A stretch of 64,000 nt of DNA from Spirochaetales bacterium. GTDB taxonomy: Bacteria > Spirochaetota > Spirochaetia > DSM-2461. Of this stretch, positions 51,640 through 60,950 are shown piece after piece. Within the stretch, counting starts at the first letter, position 1. Each line of letters begins with the position of its first letter. The stretch is taken from the NCBI GenBank assembly GCA_028533045.1, contig JAQQAP010000008.1, positions 124,001 through 188,000 on the forward strand, in the 5' to 3' direction. A program made the translations under genes and the position numbers. The notes beneath the pieces are model-generated. The model saw nothing but the letters and a program-made list of their open reading frames with translations. It was not told where the DNA came from and made no database searches.

Positions 51640-52820
51640 CCCCCGTATATATTGAAGATTTGGGAATCGTGATTCCCCAGGCTAAAGGGAAGGAGGCCTG
51701 TCTTGAGGCTTTTCTTTCCGGCGATGACAGCGCTTTCCGCCGTGACAATACGGGCGACATGGAATGTCCCACCTCCCGTTGTCCCGTAGAAATGAAAGAA
51801 CAGGTAAAGACCTGCGGTTGGAATAATGAAGTGTTAAGCATCCTCAAGAGTTGCTGCGAAGAGATTCGGCCCGCTGTGGATCGCCTGAAGGAGTCCCTGG
51901 CAGCCCATCGCATTGGCGTTATTGTGGGAACTTCCGGTTATGGTTCGGACGAATCTCAGGCGGCTCTGGGCGCCAAAGACGAGAGCGGTTCCTTCCCCGG
52001 CGGTTACGAATTGAAGTATCAGCAGGCCCATCTCCCCGCCGACTATGTGCAGGACTACTTTTCCCTGAGCGGCTATTGCGGGGCTTTGGCTACGGCCTGT
52101 GCCTCCGGAGCGAGTGCCGTGGCGGAAGGGGTAAAGCTGATTCGGGCCGGGCTGGCCGACGCGGTTATCGTGGGCGGTTGTGACAATGTGTCCGACCTTG
52201 TCCTCAAGGGCTTTATTTCCCTGGAAGCGGTGGATGGAAACCGAACTAAACCCTTTAGCCAAAACAGGCGGGGGATAAATATTGGGGAAGGGGCGGCCCT
52301 CTTACTCCTGACCAAAGAGTCTCACCTGGAAACTCCTATTCGAGTAGCCGGTGTGGGAAACTGTTCCGACGGCCATCATATTACCGCTCCCGATCCCACG
52401 GGGGAAGGAGCCGCCCGGGCCATGAGGGAAGCTTTAAGTCAGGCTGATTTAGATACCGTGGACTATATTAATCTCCACGGGACCGGGACGCCTTTGAATG
52501 ACAGTATGGAAGGGAAGGCCACCGCCGGTGTTTTTGAAAGCTGTCCTCCCTGTTCCAGCACAAAGGCCCTGACCGGTCATACCTTGGGAGCGTCCGGTGC
52601 CATTGAGTTGGGTCTTTGCTGGATGCTTCTTTCCGAACTTAACAAAGAGAACCGTCTTCCTCCCCACAAATGGGACGGCGAAGCGGACCGTGACATACCT
52701 CCCATGAACTTCTGTCCCGCCGACTACGGGGTAGAGGAATTAAACAGCACCATGAGCAACTCCTACGCCTTTGGCGGCTGGGATTTGAGTATAGTTTTGG
52801 CAAAGGAGGGGCGTCTGTGA
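51636..52820 (+). CDS. Beta-ketoacyl-ACP synthase (FabF-like), first ketosynthase
   Basis: 394 residues, thiolase fold. Catalytic Cys in TACASGA, His in NLHGTGTPLND and His in ALTGHTLGASG form the Cys-His-His triad. It elongates the polyene chain with malonyl-ACP. Its likely partner is the ketosynthase-like protein at 40112. The sequence is more diverged from FabF than the second ketosynthase at 54026. ATGA overlap with the lipoprotein gene. Confidence 0.9.
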   Translation: MTPVYIEDLGIVIPQAKGKEACLEAFLSGDDSAFRRDNTGDMECPTSRCPVEMKEQVKTCGWNNEVLSILKSCCEEIRPAVDRLKESLAAHRIGVIVGTSGYGSDESQAALGAKDESGSFPGGYELKYQQAHLPADYVQDYFSLSGYCGALATACASGASAVAEGVKLIRAGLADAVIVGGCDNVSDLVLKGFISLEAVDGNRTKPFSQNRRGINIGEGAALLLLTKESHLETPIRVAGVGNCSDGHHITAPDPTGEGAARAMREALSQADLDTVDYINLHGTGTPLNDSMEGKATAGVFESCPPCSSTKALTGHTLGASGAIELGLCWMLLSELNKENRLPPHKWDGEADRDIPPMNFCPADYGVEELNSTMSNSYAFGGWDLSIVLAKEGRL

Positions 52821-53293
52821 TAAACCTGCCCTTAACCAAGCCCGATCTGTTCGACTATTCGGTCCATAAGGGGCGAATGCTTCTGATCGACCAGATTGAC
52901 GGCTATGATTTTGAAGAAGTGGAGCTTAAGAGTTCCGTTGTAATAAGCGAAGAGAGCGAGTTTTTTCACAGGGATAAAATGCCCGTATGGGTCAGCTTTG
53001 AGTATATGGCACAGAGCATCGCCCTCCTATCCTCCCTGGTTCATTTGGACAAGGATGAGGAGCCCCAAATCGGTTTTATTATGAATGTACGGGAGTTTAA
53101 GGCTCCCCGTCCCTCTTATGCCCCGGGCGACCGGGTGGAAATCCGGGTCAAACAGACCTTCAAAGAGGGGGGCATTGCCGTTTTTGACGGGGAAACCTAT
53201 GTGGACGGTGAGTGCTACAGCCGGGGTGTGGTGACGGTTATCGAGAAAAGTCAGGAACTTTTGGATAACTGGCAGAGAGATTTTCAGGAATAG
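52817..53293 (+). CDS. Hot-dog 3-hydroxyacyl-ACP dehydratase of aryl polyene type
   Basis: 158 residues. FabA/FabZ-like hot-dog with MLLIDQIDGY near the start, FFHRDKMPVWVSFEYMAQSIALL (catalytic His and Glu positions) and a C-terminal EGGIAVFDGETYVDG strand pair. It removes water from the 3-hydroxyacyl intermediates. Together with the domain fused to the ligase, two dehydratases are encoded. Start GTG 52817, with aaggagg upstream, overlaps the ketosynthase stop (GTGA). Confidence 0.87.
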   Translation: MINLPLTKPDLFDYSVHKGRMLLIDQIDGYDFEEVELKSSVVISEESEFFHRDKMPVWVSFEYMAQSIALLSSLVHLDKDEEPQIGFIMNVREFKAPRPSYAPGDRVEIRVKQTFKEGGIAVFDGETYVDGECYSRGVVTVIEKSQELLDNWQRDFQE

Positions 53294-53303
53294 GGGAAGA
53301 GAA

Positions 53304-54029
53304 GTGTCTAGAAGAGTTTTAGTAACCGGAGCCAGTAAGGGGATCGGCCGGGCCATTGCCATTGAGGCGGCCAAGGGCGGATTTGATGTATCGGTCCATT
53401 ATAATCGGGATAAGGCCGGAGCGGAACAGACCGCTGCCGCCGTGGAAGAGCTGGGCCAGTCCGCTTCCATCCTGAGTTTTGATATTGCCGACCGGGAGCT
53501 TTGCAAAGAGGTCCTGGAAAAGGAAGTGGAAGAGTACGGTGTTTTTTACGGGGTGGTCTGTAATGCGGGCATTACCCGGGACAACGCTTTTCCTTCCATA
53601 ACTTCCGAGGATTGGGACAAGGTCCTCCACACCAACCTGGACGGGTTTTACAACGTGGTTCACCCTCTGGTTATGCCCATGGTTCGGGCACGGAAGCCCG
53701 GCCGGATTATTGCCCTCTCTTCCGTCTCCGGGATTATCGGGAATCGGGGACAGGTAAACTACAGTGCTTCCAAAGCGGGAATTATCGGTGCCACCAAGGC
53801 CCTGGCTGTGGAGCTGGGAAAAAGAAATATTACGGTAAACTGTATTGCCCCCGGTGTTATTGAGACGGAGATGGTAGAAGAGGTCCCCTGGGATCACATA
53901 AAGGCTTCCGTTCCCCTCAGACGAATGGGGAAGCCCGAAGAGGTGGGAGCCCTGGCGGCTTTCCTCTTGTCCGATTCGGCGGCCTATATTACTCGACAGG
54001 TTATATCTGTTAACGGAGGAATGGTATGA
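53304..54029 (+). CDS. 3-oxoacyl-ACP reductase (FabG-like SDR)
   Basis: 241 residues, Rossmann fold. TGASKGIG cofactor loop, NAGI, catalytic Ser-Tyr-Lys with YSASK, and a C-terminal SVNGGMV. It reduces the 3-keto group with NADPH in each polyene cycle. Start GTG 53304, gggaag upstream; the stop overlaps the next ATG. Confidence 0.93.
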   Translation: MSRRVLVTGASKGIGRAIAIEAAKGGFDVSVHYNRDKAGAEQTAAAVEELGQSASILSFDIADRELCKEVLEKEVEEYGVFYGVVCNAGITRDNAFPSITSEDWDKVLHTNLDGFYNVVHPLVMPMVRARKPGRIIALSSVSGIIGNRGQVNYSASKAGIIGATKALAVELGKRNITVNCIAPGVIETEMVEEVPWDHIKASVPLRRMGKPEEVGALAAFLLSDSAAYITRQVISVNGGMV

Positions 54030-55261
54030 GAGAGAGACGAGTTGTTATTACCGGCGGGTCGGTCATTACCCCCCTGGGAAGCGATTGGGAAAGTATAGAG
54101 AAAAAGCTGAGGGCCCGGGAAAACGGTGTCGTCACCATGGAGGATTGGCGCAAGTATGAGCGGCTTAACACTAAGTTGGCCGCCCCCGCCGTTTGGGAAC
54201 CGCCCAAGTACTCCCGCAAGAAGACCCGCGGTATGGGACGAGTGGCCCTTATGTCGGTCCATACGGCGGACCGAGCCCTGGAAATGGCCGGCCTACTGGA
54301 CCACCCCGATCTTACCAATGGTTCCACCGGTGTCTCTTACGGTTCCTCCACCGGTAACGTGGACGCCCTGCTCGATTTCTACTCCATGCTCAATGATCAT
54401 AGCGCTATGGGAATCACAGCCACCACCTACATCCGTTCCATGCCCCAGACCTGTGCCGTAAATATCGGGGTCTTCTTTGAGTTGAAGGGACGGCTCCTCA
54501 CCAGCAATACCGCCTGTACTTCCGGAAGTCTTTCCGTGGGCATGGGCTTTGAAGCGATTCGGGACGGGAAGCAGAAGATAATGGTCTGCGGCGGGGCGGA
54601 AGAGCTTAACCCCACCGAATCGGCCGTCTTCGATACCCTTTTCGCCACCAGCGTAAAGAATGATACCCCCAAACTCACCCCCAGTTCCTTTGACAAGGAC
54701 CGGGACGGACTCGTAGTAGGCGAAGGGGCAGGAACACTGGTTCTGGAAGAGCTGGACCATGCCCTGGAGCGGGGCGCCGAGATTTACGGCGAGATCATAG
54801 GCTTTGGTACCAATACCGACGGAGCCCACATTACCCAGCCCAACCGGGAAACCATGGAGATCGCCCTTAAGATGGCCATTGAAGACGCGGGCATCTCCCC
54901 GGAGGATATTGATTATATCAACGGTCACGGGACGGCGACAGAGCACGGCGATATAGCGGAAAGCCATGCTACATTTAACTGCTTTGGCGGGAAAAAAGTT
55001 CCCTACAGTACCCTAAAAAGCTACATGGGACACACCTTGGGAGCCTGCGGAGCCATAGAGACCTGGCTTTCTCTAAAGATGATTAACTCCGGCTGGATCG
55101 CCCCCAACCTGAACCTGGTGGAACGGGATGAGCGCTGCGCTGACCTGGACTATATTGTAGGCGAAGGGCGGGATCTCTCCCCCAAAACGATTATGTGTAA
55201 CAACTTCGCCTTTGGGGGAATTAATACGTCCTTGATTTTGAAGAAGTGGGAGAAGGCTTAG
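54026..55261 (+). CDS. Beta-ketoacyl-ACP synthase (FabF-like), second ketosynthase
   Basis: 411 residues. Cys in TACTSGS, His in NGHGTATEHGD and His in SYMGHTLGACG. It is close in form to FabB/FabF and to the last ketosynthase of aryl polyene operons, which may start chain growth on the aryl primer. It is the last gene of the operon and is convergent with the phosphatase gene, overlapping it by four bases. No terminator hairpin is visible. Confidence 0.92.
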   Translation: MRERRVVITGGSVITPLGSDWESIEKKLRARENGVVTMEDWRKYERLNTKLAAPAVWEPPKYSRKKTRGMGRVALMSVHTADRALEMAGLLDHPDLTNGSTGVSYGSSTGNVDALLDFYSMLNDHSAMGITATTYIRSMPQTCAVNIGVFFELKGRLLTSNTACTSGSLSVGMGFEAIRDGKQKIMVCGGAEELNPTESAVFDTLFATSVKNDTPKLTPSSFDKDRDGLVVGEGAGTLVLEELDHALERGAEIYGEIIGFGTNTDGAHITQPNRETMEIALKMAIEDAGISPEDIDYINGHGTATEHGDIAESHATFNCFGGKKVPYSTLKSYMGHTLGACGAIETWLSLKMINSGWIAPNLNLVERDERCADLDYIVGEGRDLSPKTIMCNNFAFGGINTSLILKKWEKA

Positions 55262-56046
55262 TCCACCCGAATCCCCAAGGGCAAATCGCCCACCCCGTTC
55301 ATCATGTAGTGGGGCCGGTAGGCAAACTGTTTCATGTTTTCCCTATCGGTCACGCCGGAGAGAACCAGGGCCGTATCGATGCCCGATTCGATTCCGGAAA
55401 TTATATCCGTATCCATTCGGTCTCCGATTATGGCCGATTCCTCCCGACGGGTGCCCAGCCGGATTAGTCCCTGGCGCATCATGATGGGATTCGGCTTACC
55501 CACAAAGTAGGCCTTGCTTCCGGTCGCCATTTCTATGGGGGAGATCAAAGCTCCCGTGGCGGGCATGATGCCCCCGTCGATGGGACCGGTCACATCCGGG
55601 TTGGTTCCTATAAGACGGGCCCCGCCGATAACCAGGTTTACCGCCCTTTCCAGGGTGCTCAGGTTGTAGGATTTTGATTCGCCCACAACAACATAGTCCG
55701 GATTGATATCGTTAATCGTGATACCCACCTCATAGAGGGCATTAATCAGCCCCGCTTCGCCAATCACATAGGCCGAGGCTCCCGGCTTCTGCTGTGCCAG
55801 GAAGGCGGCCGTAGCCAAAGCACTCGTATAGAAGTGATTCTCTTCCACTTCCAGTCCCAGGCGGGATAGTTTCTGTTGGAGTTCCCGGGGGGACCGTTCG
55901 CTGGAGTTGGTAAGGAAAAGGTAGTTCTTTTTCTCCTTATGAAACCAATCCACCAGTTCCTTGGCACCCGGAAGGAGCCGGTTCCCGTGATAAATCACAC
56001 CGTCCATATCGCATAAGAAGCCTTTCTTGGCTTGTAAGTTTTCCAT
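55258..56046 (-). CDS. NagD-like HAD-family sugar/nucleotide phosphatase
   Basis: 262 residues. HAD motif I CDMDGVIYHGN, motif II LTNSSERS, a C2-type cap and motif IV IIGDRMDTDIISG. NagD/4-nitrophenylphosphatase-type enzymes dephosphorylate nucleoside monophosphates or small sugar phosphates in the cytoplasm. Start ATG 56046 has aagggaga upstream. No functional link to the polyene operon is evident. Confidence 0.88.
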   Translation of the reverse strand: MENLQAKKGFLCDMDGVIYHGNRLLPGAKELVDWFHKEKKNYLFLTNSSERSPRELQQKLSRLGLEVEENHFYTSALATAAFLAQQKPGASAYVIGEAGLINALYEVGITINDINPDYVVVGESKSYNLSTLERAVNLVIGGARLIGTNPDVTGPIDGGIMPATGALISPIEMATGSKAYFVGKPNPIMMRQGLIRLGTRREESAIIGDRMDTDIISGIESGIDTALVLSGVTDRENMKQFAYRPHYMMNGVGDLPLGIRVD

Positions 56047-56184
56047 TTAGTCTCTCCCTTGTTTTGTAAAGGATATCATTCTTGTCTAGCCCCTGCAATG
56101 GGCTAAAAGTGAATAGTGTATTCCGGCTATTGGCCGGGTGTATTCATCCTTTTTTTGAATTTACCCTTGTATTTATATGTTATT

Positions 56185-56213
56185 TTGACTATTATAACAA
56201 AAATGTCAATAAA
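56185..56213 (+). promoter_or_regulatory. Candidate promoter of the nitronate monooxygenase-like gene
   Basis: TTGACT (56185-56190), 17 bases, AATAAA (56208-56213). The -35 also forms an inverted repeat with gtcaa at 56205-56209, so it might be a regulator site. The match at -10 is weak. Confidence 0.35.
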
Positions 56214-56246
56214 AATCGTCTAAATCATTATGTTAGGAGAAAATAT

Positions 56247-57698
56247 ATGAAATTGCCTGAAATTATCCAGGGTGGTATGGGTATTGGGGTTTCCGGCTGG
56301 GAACTGGCGAAGGAAGTGGCTCTGAACGGTCAGCTTGGTGTTGTATCCGGTACGGCGCTGGATGTCATGATGGCCCGAAAGCTTCAGGGCGGGGACCGGG
56401 GCGGCCATATTCGCAGGGCCCTGGACGCTTTTCCGGACCAGAAGATGGCCGGCCGTATCCTGGACAGGTATTTTGTTAATCGGGGAATCAAGGACCGCTT
56501 TCGTTTTAAGCAGGTTCCCCGTTTCTCCCTTAATCCTTCCGAGGAACTAGTGGAGTTAACGGTTATTGCCAATTTTGTTGAAGTCTACCTAGCTAAGGAA
56601 GGTCATGAGGGCCAAGTCGGGATAAATCTGCTCGAAAAAATCCAGATGCCCAACCTCTACAGTCTCTACGGAGCTATGCTGGCCGGGGTGGATTATGTCA
56701 TTATGGGCGCGGGAATCCCCCTGGAAATCCCGGGAATTATGGATAAGCTGACTCGTCATGAGAAGGTCAGGCTGACTTTGACCGTGGAAGAGGCTTCTCC
56801 GGAGGATGACTTTGCCATGACCTTTGATCCTGTCTCCTTCTTTAGGGAATTTAACGGGCCTCTGGAAGTTCTTCCCCGCCCGGCCTTTCTTCCCATTGTC
56901 TCTTCCAATGTTCTGGCCATGGTGATGATGCAGAAGGCCACGGGAAAGGTGGACGGCCTGATTGTGGAAGAGCACTGCGCAGGAGGACACAACGCTCCCC
57001 CCCGGGGTAAGATGAATCTATCCGATGAGGGAGAGCCGATTTATGGCCCCAAGGACGGGGTGAATCTGGATAAGCTCAAGGAGCTGAACGTCCCCTTTTG
57101 GCTGGCGGGAAACTACGGCGACGAAGAGCACTTTCAAAAGGCCCGGGAAGCGGGCGCTGCCGGTGTGCAGGTGGGTACGGCTTTTCAGTTCTGCCGGGAG
57201 TCGGGTTTGGCCGCCGAGTTTAAAGCGAAAATCATGGAGACCATAAAAAAGGGCGTGGCCCGGGTATTTACAGATCCCTTGGCTTCTCCCACGGGCTTTC
57301 CTTTTAAGGTTATCTCTTTTGGTGAGTCCCTTTCGGAAAAGCTGGATTTTCTGAGCCGCCCCCGCATCTGTGACCTGGGCTACCTCCGTCGTATCTATAA
57401 GAAAGCCGACGGAAGCCTGGGCTACCGCTGCCCCGCCGAACCTAAAGAGGCCTATGTGGCTAAGGGGGGGAAGGTGGAAGACACGGAAGGACGCAAGTGC
57501 CTGTGTAATGCGCTTCTTGCCAATATTTCCCTTCCCCGTATGCAGCTAACCGGTTATCTGGAAAAACCTCTGGTAACCGCAGGAACCTGTCTGGAAATGA
57601 TGAAATCCTTCATTGACAGGGGGATGTCTTCCTATTCGGCCAAAGATGTTATTACGGCTATTCTGGGAGCAAGGCCGGCTGTGGTGAAATCCCGATAA
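56247..57698 (+). CDS. Nitronate monooxygenase / 2-nitropropane dioxygenase family FMN protein
   Basis: 483 residues, longer than simple NMO proteins (about 320-360). FMN-binding TIM barrel with IIQGGMGIGVSGWELA at the start, EEHCAGGHNAP in the middle and GAAGVQVGTAFQFCRESG for the phosphate site. The last ~130 residues hold several cysteines (ICDLGYLRRIY, YRCP, KCLCNALLA) and are conserved in one branch of the family. Physiological substrates are mostly unknown; nitronates, or a FabK/PfaD-like enoyl reduction, are possible. ATG 56247 is chosen for taggaga; the open frame extends to 56082. Confidence 0.85.
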   Translation: MKLPEIIQGGMGIGVSGWELAKEVALNGQLGVVSGTALDVMMARKLQGGDRGGHIRRALDAFPDQKMAGRILDRYFVNRGIKDRFRFKQVPRFSLNPSEELVELTVIANFVEVYLAKEGHEGQVGINLLEKIQMPNLYSLYGAMLAGVDYVIMGAGIPLEIPGIMDKLTRHEKVRLTLTVEEASPEDDFAMTFDPVSFFREFNGPLEVLPRPAFLPIVSSNVLAMVMMQKATGKVDGLIVEEHCAGGHNAPPRGKMNLSDEGEPIYGPKDGVNLDKLKELNVPFWLAGNYGDEEHFQKAREAGAAGVQVGTAFQFCRESGLAAEFKAKIMETIKKGVARVFTDPLASPTGFPFKVISFGESLSEKLDFLSRPRICDLGYLRRIYKKADGSLGYRCPAEPKEAYVAKGGKVEDTEGRKCLCNALLANISLPRMQLTGYLEKPLVTAGTCLEMMKSFIDRGMSSYSAKDVITAILGARPAVVKSR

Positions 57699-57770
57699 GA
57701 GCCTGTGTAACTTGTGTGAATATATACATTTGGGGAGAAAGTTCTCTTTTGTAAATATGTAAAAACTTTG

Positions 57771-57799
57771 TTGACAGCTCCCTTTTGACTCCTTAGTAT
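57771..57799 (+). promoter_or_regulatory. Sigma70-type promoter of the second Amt-MCP gene
   Basis: Perfect TTGACA (57771-57776), 17-base spacer, TAGTAT (57794-57799). The gene starts at 57831 with gggagagg as SD. No nitrogen-type -24/-12 (sigma54) promoter was seen in this spacer. Confidence 0.65.
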
Positions 57800-57830
57800 T
57801 ATTTATATATAGGGGAAGAGGGGAGAGGTT

Positions 57831-60173
57831 ATGGGCAAAAAAAAGTGGGCCGTTCTGGTATTTCTATTCGGGGCGGCCTTTCTGTTTTCACAGGCTAGTT
57901 CTACCAGCGAGATTATCGCTGAGCAGGGTAGAAGAATCGATTTGATAAAAACCAATCTCGATTATGTCTGGGTTGTTCTCTCTGCCATGCTGGTCTTTTT
58001 TATGCAAGCCGGCTTTATGTCCCTTGAATCGGGAATGGCCCGTTCAAAAAACTCCATCAATGTGGCTATCAAAAACCTGACAGATTTCGTATTGGGAGTG
58101 GTAGGCTTCTGGTTTATCGGCTTTGGCCTGATGTTTGGTAAATCCTTTAACGGATTGGTGGGGACGAGCGATTTTCTCATAAATATCGAGAATCCCTGGA
58201 CGGCGGCCTTTTTTATCTTTCAGGCCGTGTTTGTCGGAACCTCGGCCACCATAGATTCGGGAGCCGTATGTGAAAGGGCTAAACTTAAGCAGTATGTCCT
58301 ACTCTCTTTTCTCATGTCCGTACTGATTTATCCCATATTCGGTCATTGGGCCTGGGGATCTTTTCTCCACGGTACCGACCCCTTGTCCGGTGGGGCCGGC
58401 TGGCTCGAAGCCCGGGGCTTTAAAGACTTTGCCGGTTCTTCCGTGGTCCATTCCGTGGGCGGTTGGATGTCTTTGGCGGGTATTATTGTCGTTGGTCCCC
58501 GGATTGGGAAATTTACGGTGGATTCGGTGACGGGGAAGAAGAAGGTCAATAAAATAGCACCGGGAGATATGCGTTTTGTCTTTCTGGGGACTTTTATTCT
58601 GTTCTTCGGCTGGTATGGCTTTAACTGCGGTTCCACTTTGGCTGCGACCGCCGATATTGCCACTATTGCGTTAAATACGACTCTGGCTGCCTGTTTCGGC
58701 TGCCTTGTTTCCTCCATTTTAAGCTGGATTTTTCATCCGGAGAAGAAGATTGAAGGGGAGATGATTGCCAACGGCGTTCTGGCGGGGCTAGTGGGGATCA
58801 CGGCGGGCTGTGCTTATGTAGGAACGGTAGGCTCCGCCATTATCGGCGCTATTGCGGGATTAGTTGTATTTCTGGGGACCCTGTTTCTGGAAAAAGTGCT
58901 CAAACTGGACGATGTGGTCGGGGCGATTCCGGTTCACGGTATGTGTGGGGCCTGGGGGACATTGGCGGTAGGGTTATTTATTCGTCCGGAGCTTCTGGAC
59001 GGTATGACCCGAATGGATCAGATTCAAATTCAGGCCCTTGGGGTTTTCGTCTGTTTTATTTGGTCCTTCGGTTTGGGATTTGTCCTGTATAAAATGACCG
59101 ACCTATTCTTTGGAGGGGTTCGAGTTACCCGGGAAGAGGAAATTATGGGGCTGAATATTGCCGAACACGGGGCCCGCTCGGCTATTCTCGAACTGGCCAA
59201 TACCATGGATGATCTGACCCGCTCCGGAAATTTTAGCGGGAATGAGAAGGTGCACGAAGAACAGGGCACCGAAATAGGTGACCTGGCCCGGCTTTTTAAC
59301 AAGATGATAGACAGGGTAAAAGAGGCCCTGGACGAGAGCCTGGCCCAAAAAGCTGCGGCGGAAGAGATGCTTAACGAAACGAACAGGCAAAAAGAGGAAC
59401 TGGAAAAGACCCACCGCCTCTTGGGGGAAGAGAAGGATAACGCCGCCCGGGCAAGAAAGGAGTATGTGGATCATACCCGGGTAAAACTCTCGGAAGTCAC
59501 CAAAGGCATTGCACTGATGAGGGACGCCATGGGGGAAACATCCCGTGTGACCGAGACGATGAAGACAAACTTTGGCGGCATGAATCGATCTCTTGAAGAG
59601 ATGCTCAGCTTCTTGGGGGATATTAGCTCCCGTTTGGATAGTATGAAAAACATTACCGCTTCTTCGGCCCAGTCTGTTTCGACGTCCCAAGTCTCCGTGG
59701 AGGATCTTCAAAATGTGACCCGGGAAGTAGGGGCCATGGTGGATTACATTAATGAAATTGCCGCCAAAACCCATGTTTTGTCCATTAATTCCCGTATCGA
59801 GGCTGCTCGGGCAGGGGAGAACGGCAAAGGGTTTATTGTTATTTCCGACGAAGTCCGGGAGCTTTCCGATGAAACAACCCGGGCAGCCGGGGAAATCAGC
59901 ATTATGTTGGGGGACATGGAGAATCGCGTGACCAATGTGGCCGCTTCCATGGGAGATATTACCCACATAATGGAAGATATTAATGGACTTAACCGGGAAT
60001 TGGTGGATTTGGTAGAATCCAATGCCCGGCAGTCGGTATCTTTAAATGAACAAACACGAAAAACCGCTGCCGCAGTAAGTGAGGTGGCCGGGGATATTTC
60101 CAACGCCATGGAAACAAGTGAGACCCTGGCTCAAACGGGAGCAGCCGTAGAAGAGGATTTAAGCAAGTTCTAA
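57831..60173 (+). CDS. Second ammonium transporter-chemoreceptor fusion (Amt-HAMP-coiled coil-MCP)
   Basis: 780 residues. Signal peptide (about 1-22), full Amt domain (about 40-440) with twin histidines His207 (DFAGSSVVH) and His369 (IPVHGMCGAWG), a HAMP-like stretch (about 475-505), a long coiled coil and an MCP domain. The tip is AAKTHVLSINSRIEAARAGENGKGF, the canonical type with Arg in the trimer-contact position, unlike the Amt-MCP at 18510. The two proteins share the same plan and much of the Amt sequence but would plug into different arrays. It is a single gene with its own promoter. Confidence 0.92.
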   Translation: MGKKKWAVLVFLFGAAFLFSQASSTSEIIAEQGRRIDLIKTNLDYVWVVLSAMLVFFMQAGFMSLESGMARSKNSINVAIKNLTDFVLGVVGFWFIGFGLMFGKSFNGLVGTSDFLINIENPWTAAFFIFQAVFVGTSATIDSGAVCERAKLKQYVLLSFLMSVLIYPIFGHWAWGSFLHGTDPLSGGAGWLEARGFKDFAGSSVVHSVGGWMSLAGIIVVGPRIGKFTVDSVTGKKKVNKIAPGDMRFVFLGTFILFFGWYGFNCGSTLAATADIATIALNTTLAACFGCLVSSILSWIFHPEKKIEGEMIANGVLAGLVGITAGCAYVGTVGSAIIGAIAGLVVFLGTLFLEKVLKLDDVVGAIPVHGMCGAWGTLAVGLFIRPELLDGMTRMDQIQIQALGVFVCFIWSFGLGFVLYKMTDLFFGGVRVTREEEIMGLNIAEHGARSAILELANTMDDLTRSGNFSGNEKVHEEQGTEIGDLARLFNKMIDRVKEALDESLAQKAAAEEMLNETNRQKEELEKTHRLLGEEKDNAARARKEYVDHTRVKLSEVTKGIALMRDAMGETSRVTETMKTNFGGMNRSLEEMLSFLGDISSRLDSMKNITASSAQSVSTSQVSVEDLQNVTREVGAMVDYINEIAAKTHVLSINSRIEAARAGENGKGFIVISDEVRELSDETTRAAGEISIMLGDMENRVTNVAASMGDITHIMEDINGLNRELVDLVESNARQSVSLNEQTRKTAAAVSEVAGDISNAMETSETLAQTGAAVEEDLSKF

Positions 60174-60236
60174 AAGACGTCTCTTGTCAACTCTTCTTTT
60201 TAATGGTTTTATAATCTGTAAAAGGAAGATGTTAGG

Positions 60237-60950
60237 ATGAAAGTCATAGGTTTGTTGGGCGGTATGGGCCCGGAATCAACAGTAAATTACTATAGCCATA
60301 TTATTAAACTTTACAGGGAAAGGACCGGGAAGGATGAGTACCCTTCTATTGTGATTAATAGCGTTTGTATGACTCGAATGCTTGGGATGGTCTCCCGGGG
60401 AGAGCTGGATGAACTGGTGGACTTTCTGGCCGCCGGGGTGGAGAAGCTGATCGCCGCAGGAGCGGAAATCTGTGCCATCTGTTCCAATACGCCCCATCTG
60501 GTTTTTGAAGCCCTGGAAAAAAGGGTGTCCCTTCCCCTTGTAAGTATTGTGGATGCCGCTGCGACGGAAGCTCAGAGAAGAGAGGCGAAGAGGGTTTTGC
60601 TGATTGGGACTTCTTTTACCATGAAAAATGACTTTTACTCAAAGAGCTTTGGAGCCAGGGGGATTTCTCTCTTTGTGCCTGAACCGCAGGAACAGGAGAT
60701 TATCCACAACACGATTTTCCCTGAGTTGGAAGAGGGGATTGTCATTCCCGAAAAGAAGGCGGTTCTTTTGAATATTTGCCGTAAGATAATGACGGAGAAT
60801 AAGCTGGACGGAGTTATTCTGGGATGCACCGAGCTTCCTCTTATGATTAAGCCCGGCGATTTTGACCGGGAGATCTACGATACGGTAGAGATACATATTG
60901 ATGCATTGCTAAAAGAGGCTATGGGGGGAACACAGGCTAATGAAAATTAG
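60237..60950 (+). CDS. Aspartate/glutamate racemase family protein
   Basis: 237 residues. GLLGGMGPESTVNYY at the start, first catalytic Cys in CAICSNTPH and second Cys in LGCTELPL, the pair used for cofactor-free racemisation. Aspartate racemase is the likeliest activity. SD aaggaag lies before ATG 60237, with a perfect TATAAT at 60210-60215. It overlaps the HxlR regulator gene by 11 bases. Confidence 0.88.
   Translation: MKVIGLLGGMGPESTVNYYSHIIKLYRERTGKDEYPSIVINSVCMTRMLGMVSRGELDELVDFLAAGVEKLIAAGAEICAICSNTPHLVFEALEKRVSLPLVSIVDAAATEAQRREAKRVLLIGTSFTMKNDFYSKSFGARGISLFVPEPQEQEIIHNTIFPELEEGIVIPEKKAVLLNICRKIMTENKLDGVILGCTELPLMIKPGDFDREIYDTVEIHIDALLKEAMGGTQANEN

Noticed and set aside
57731-57752. 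gagaaagttctctttt as a terminator after the nitronate monooxygenase-like gene
   Set aside because: The stem is only four or five base pairs with a minimal loop and four T; too weak to call.
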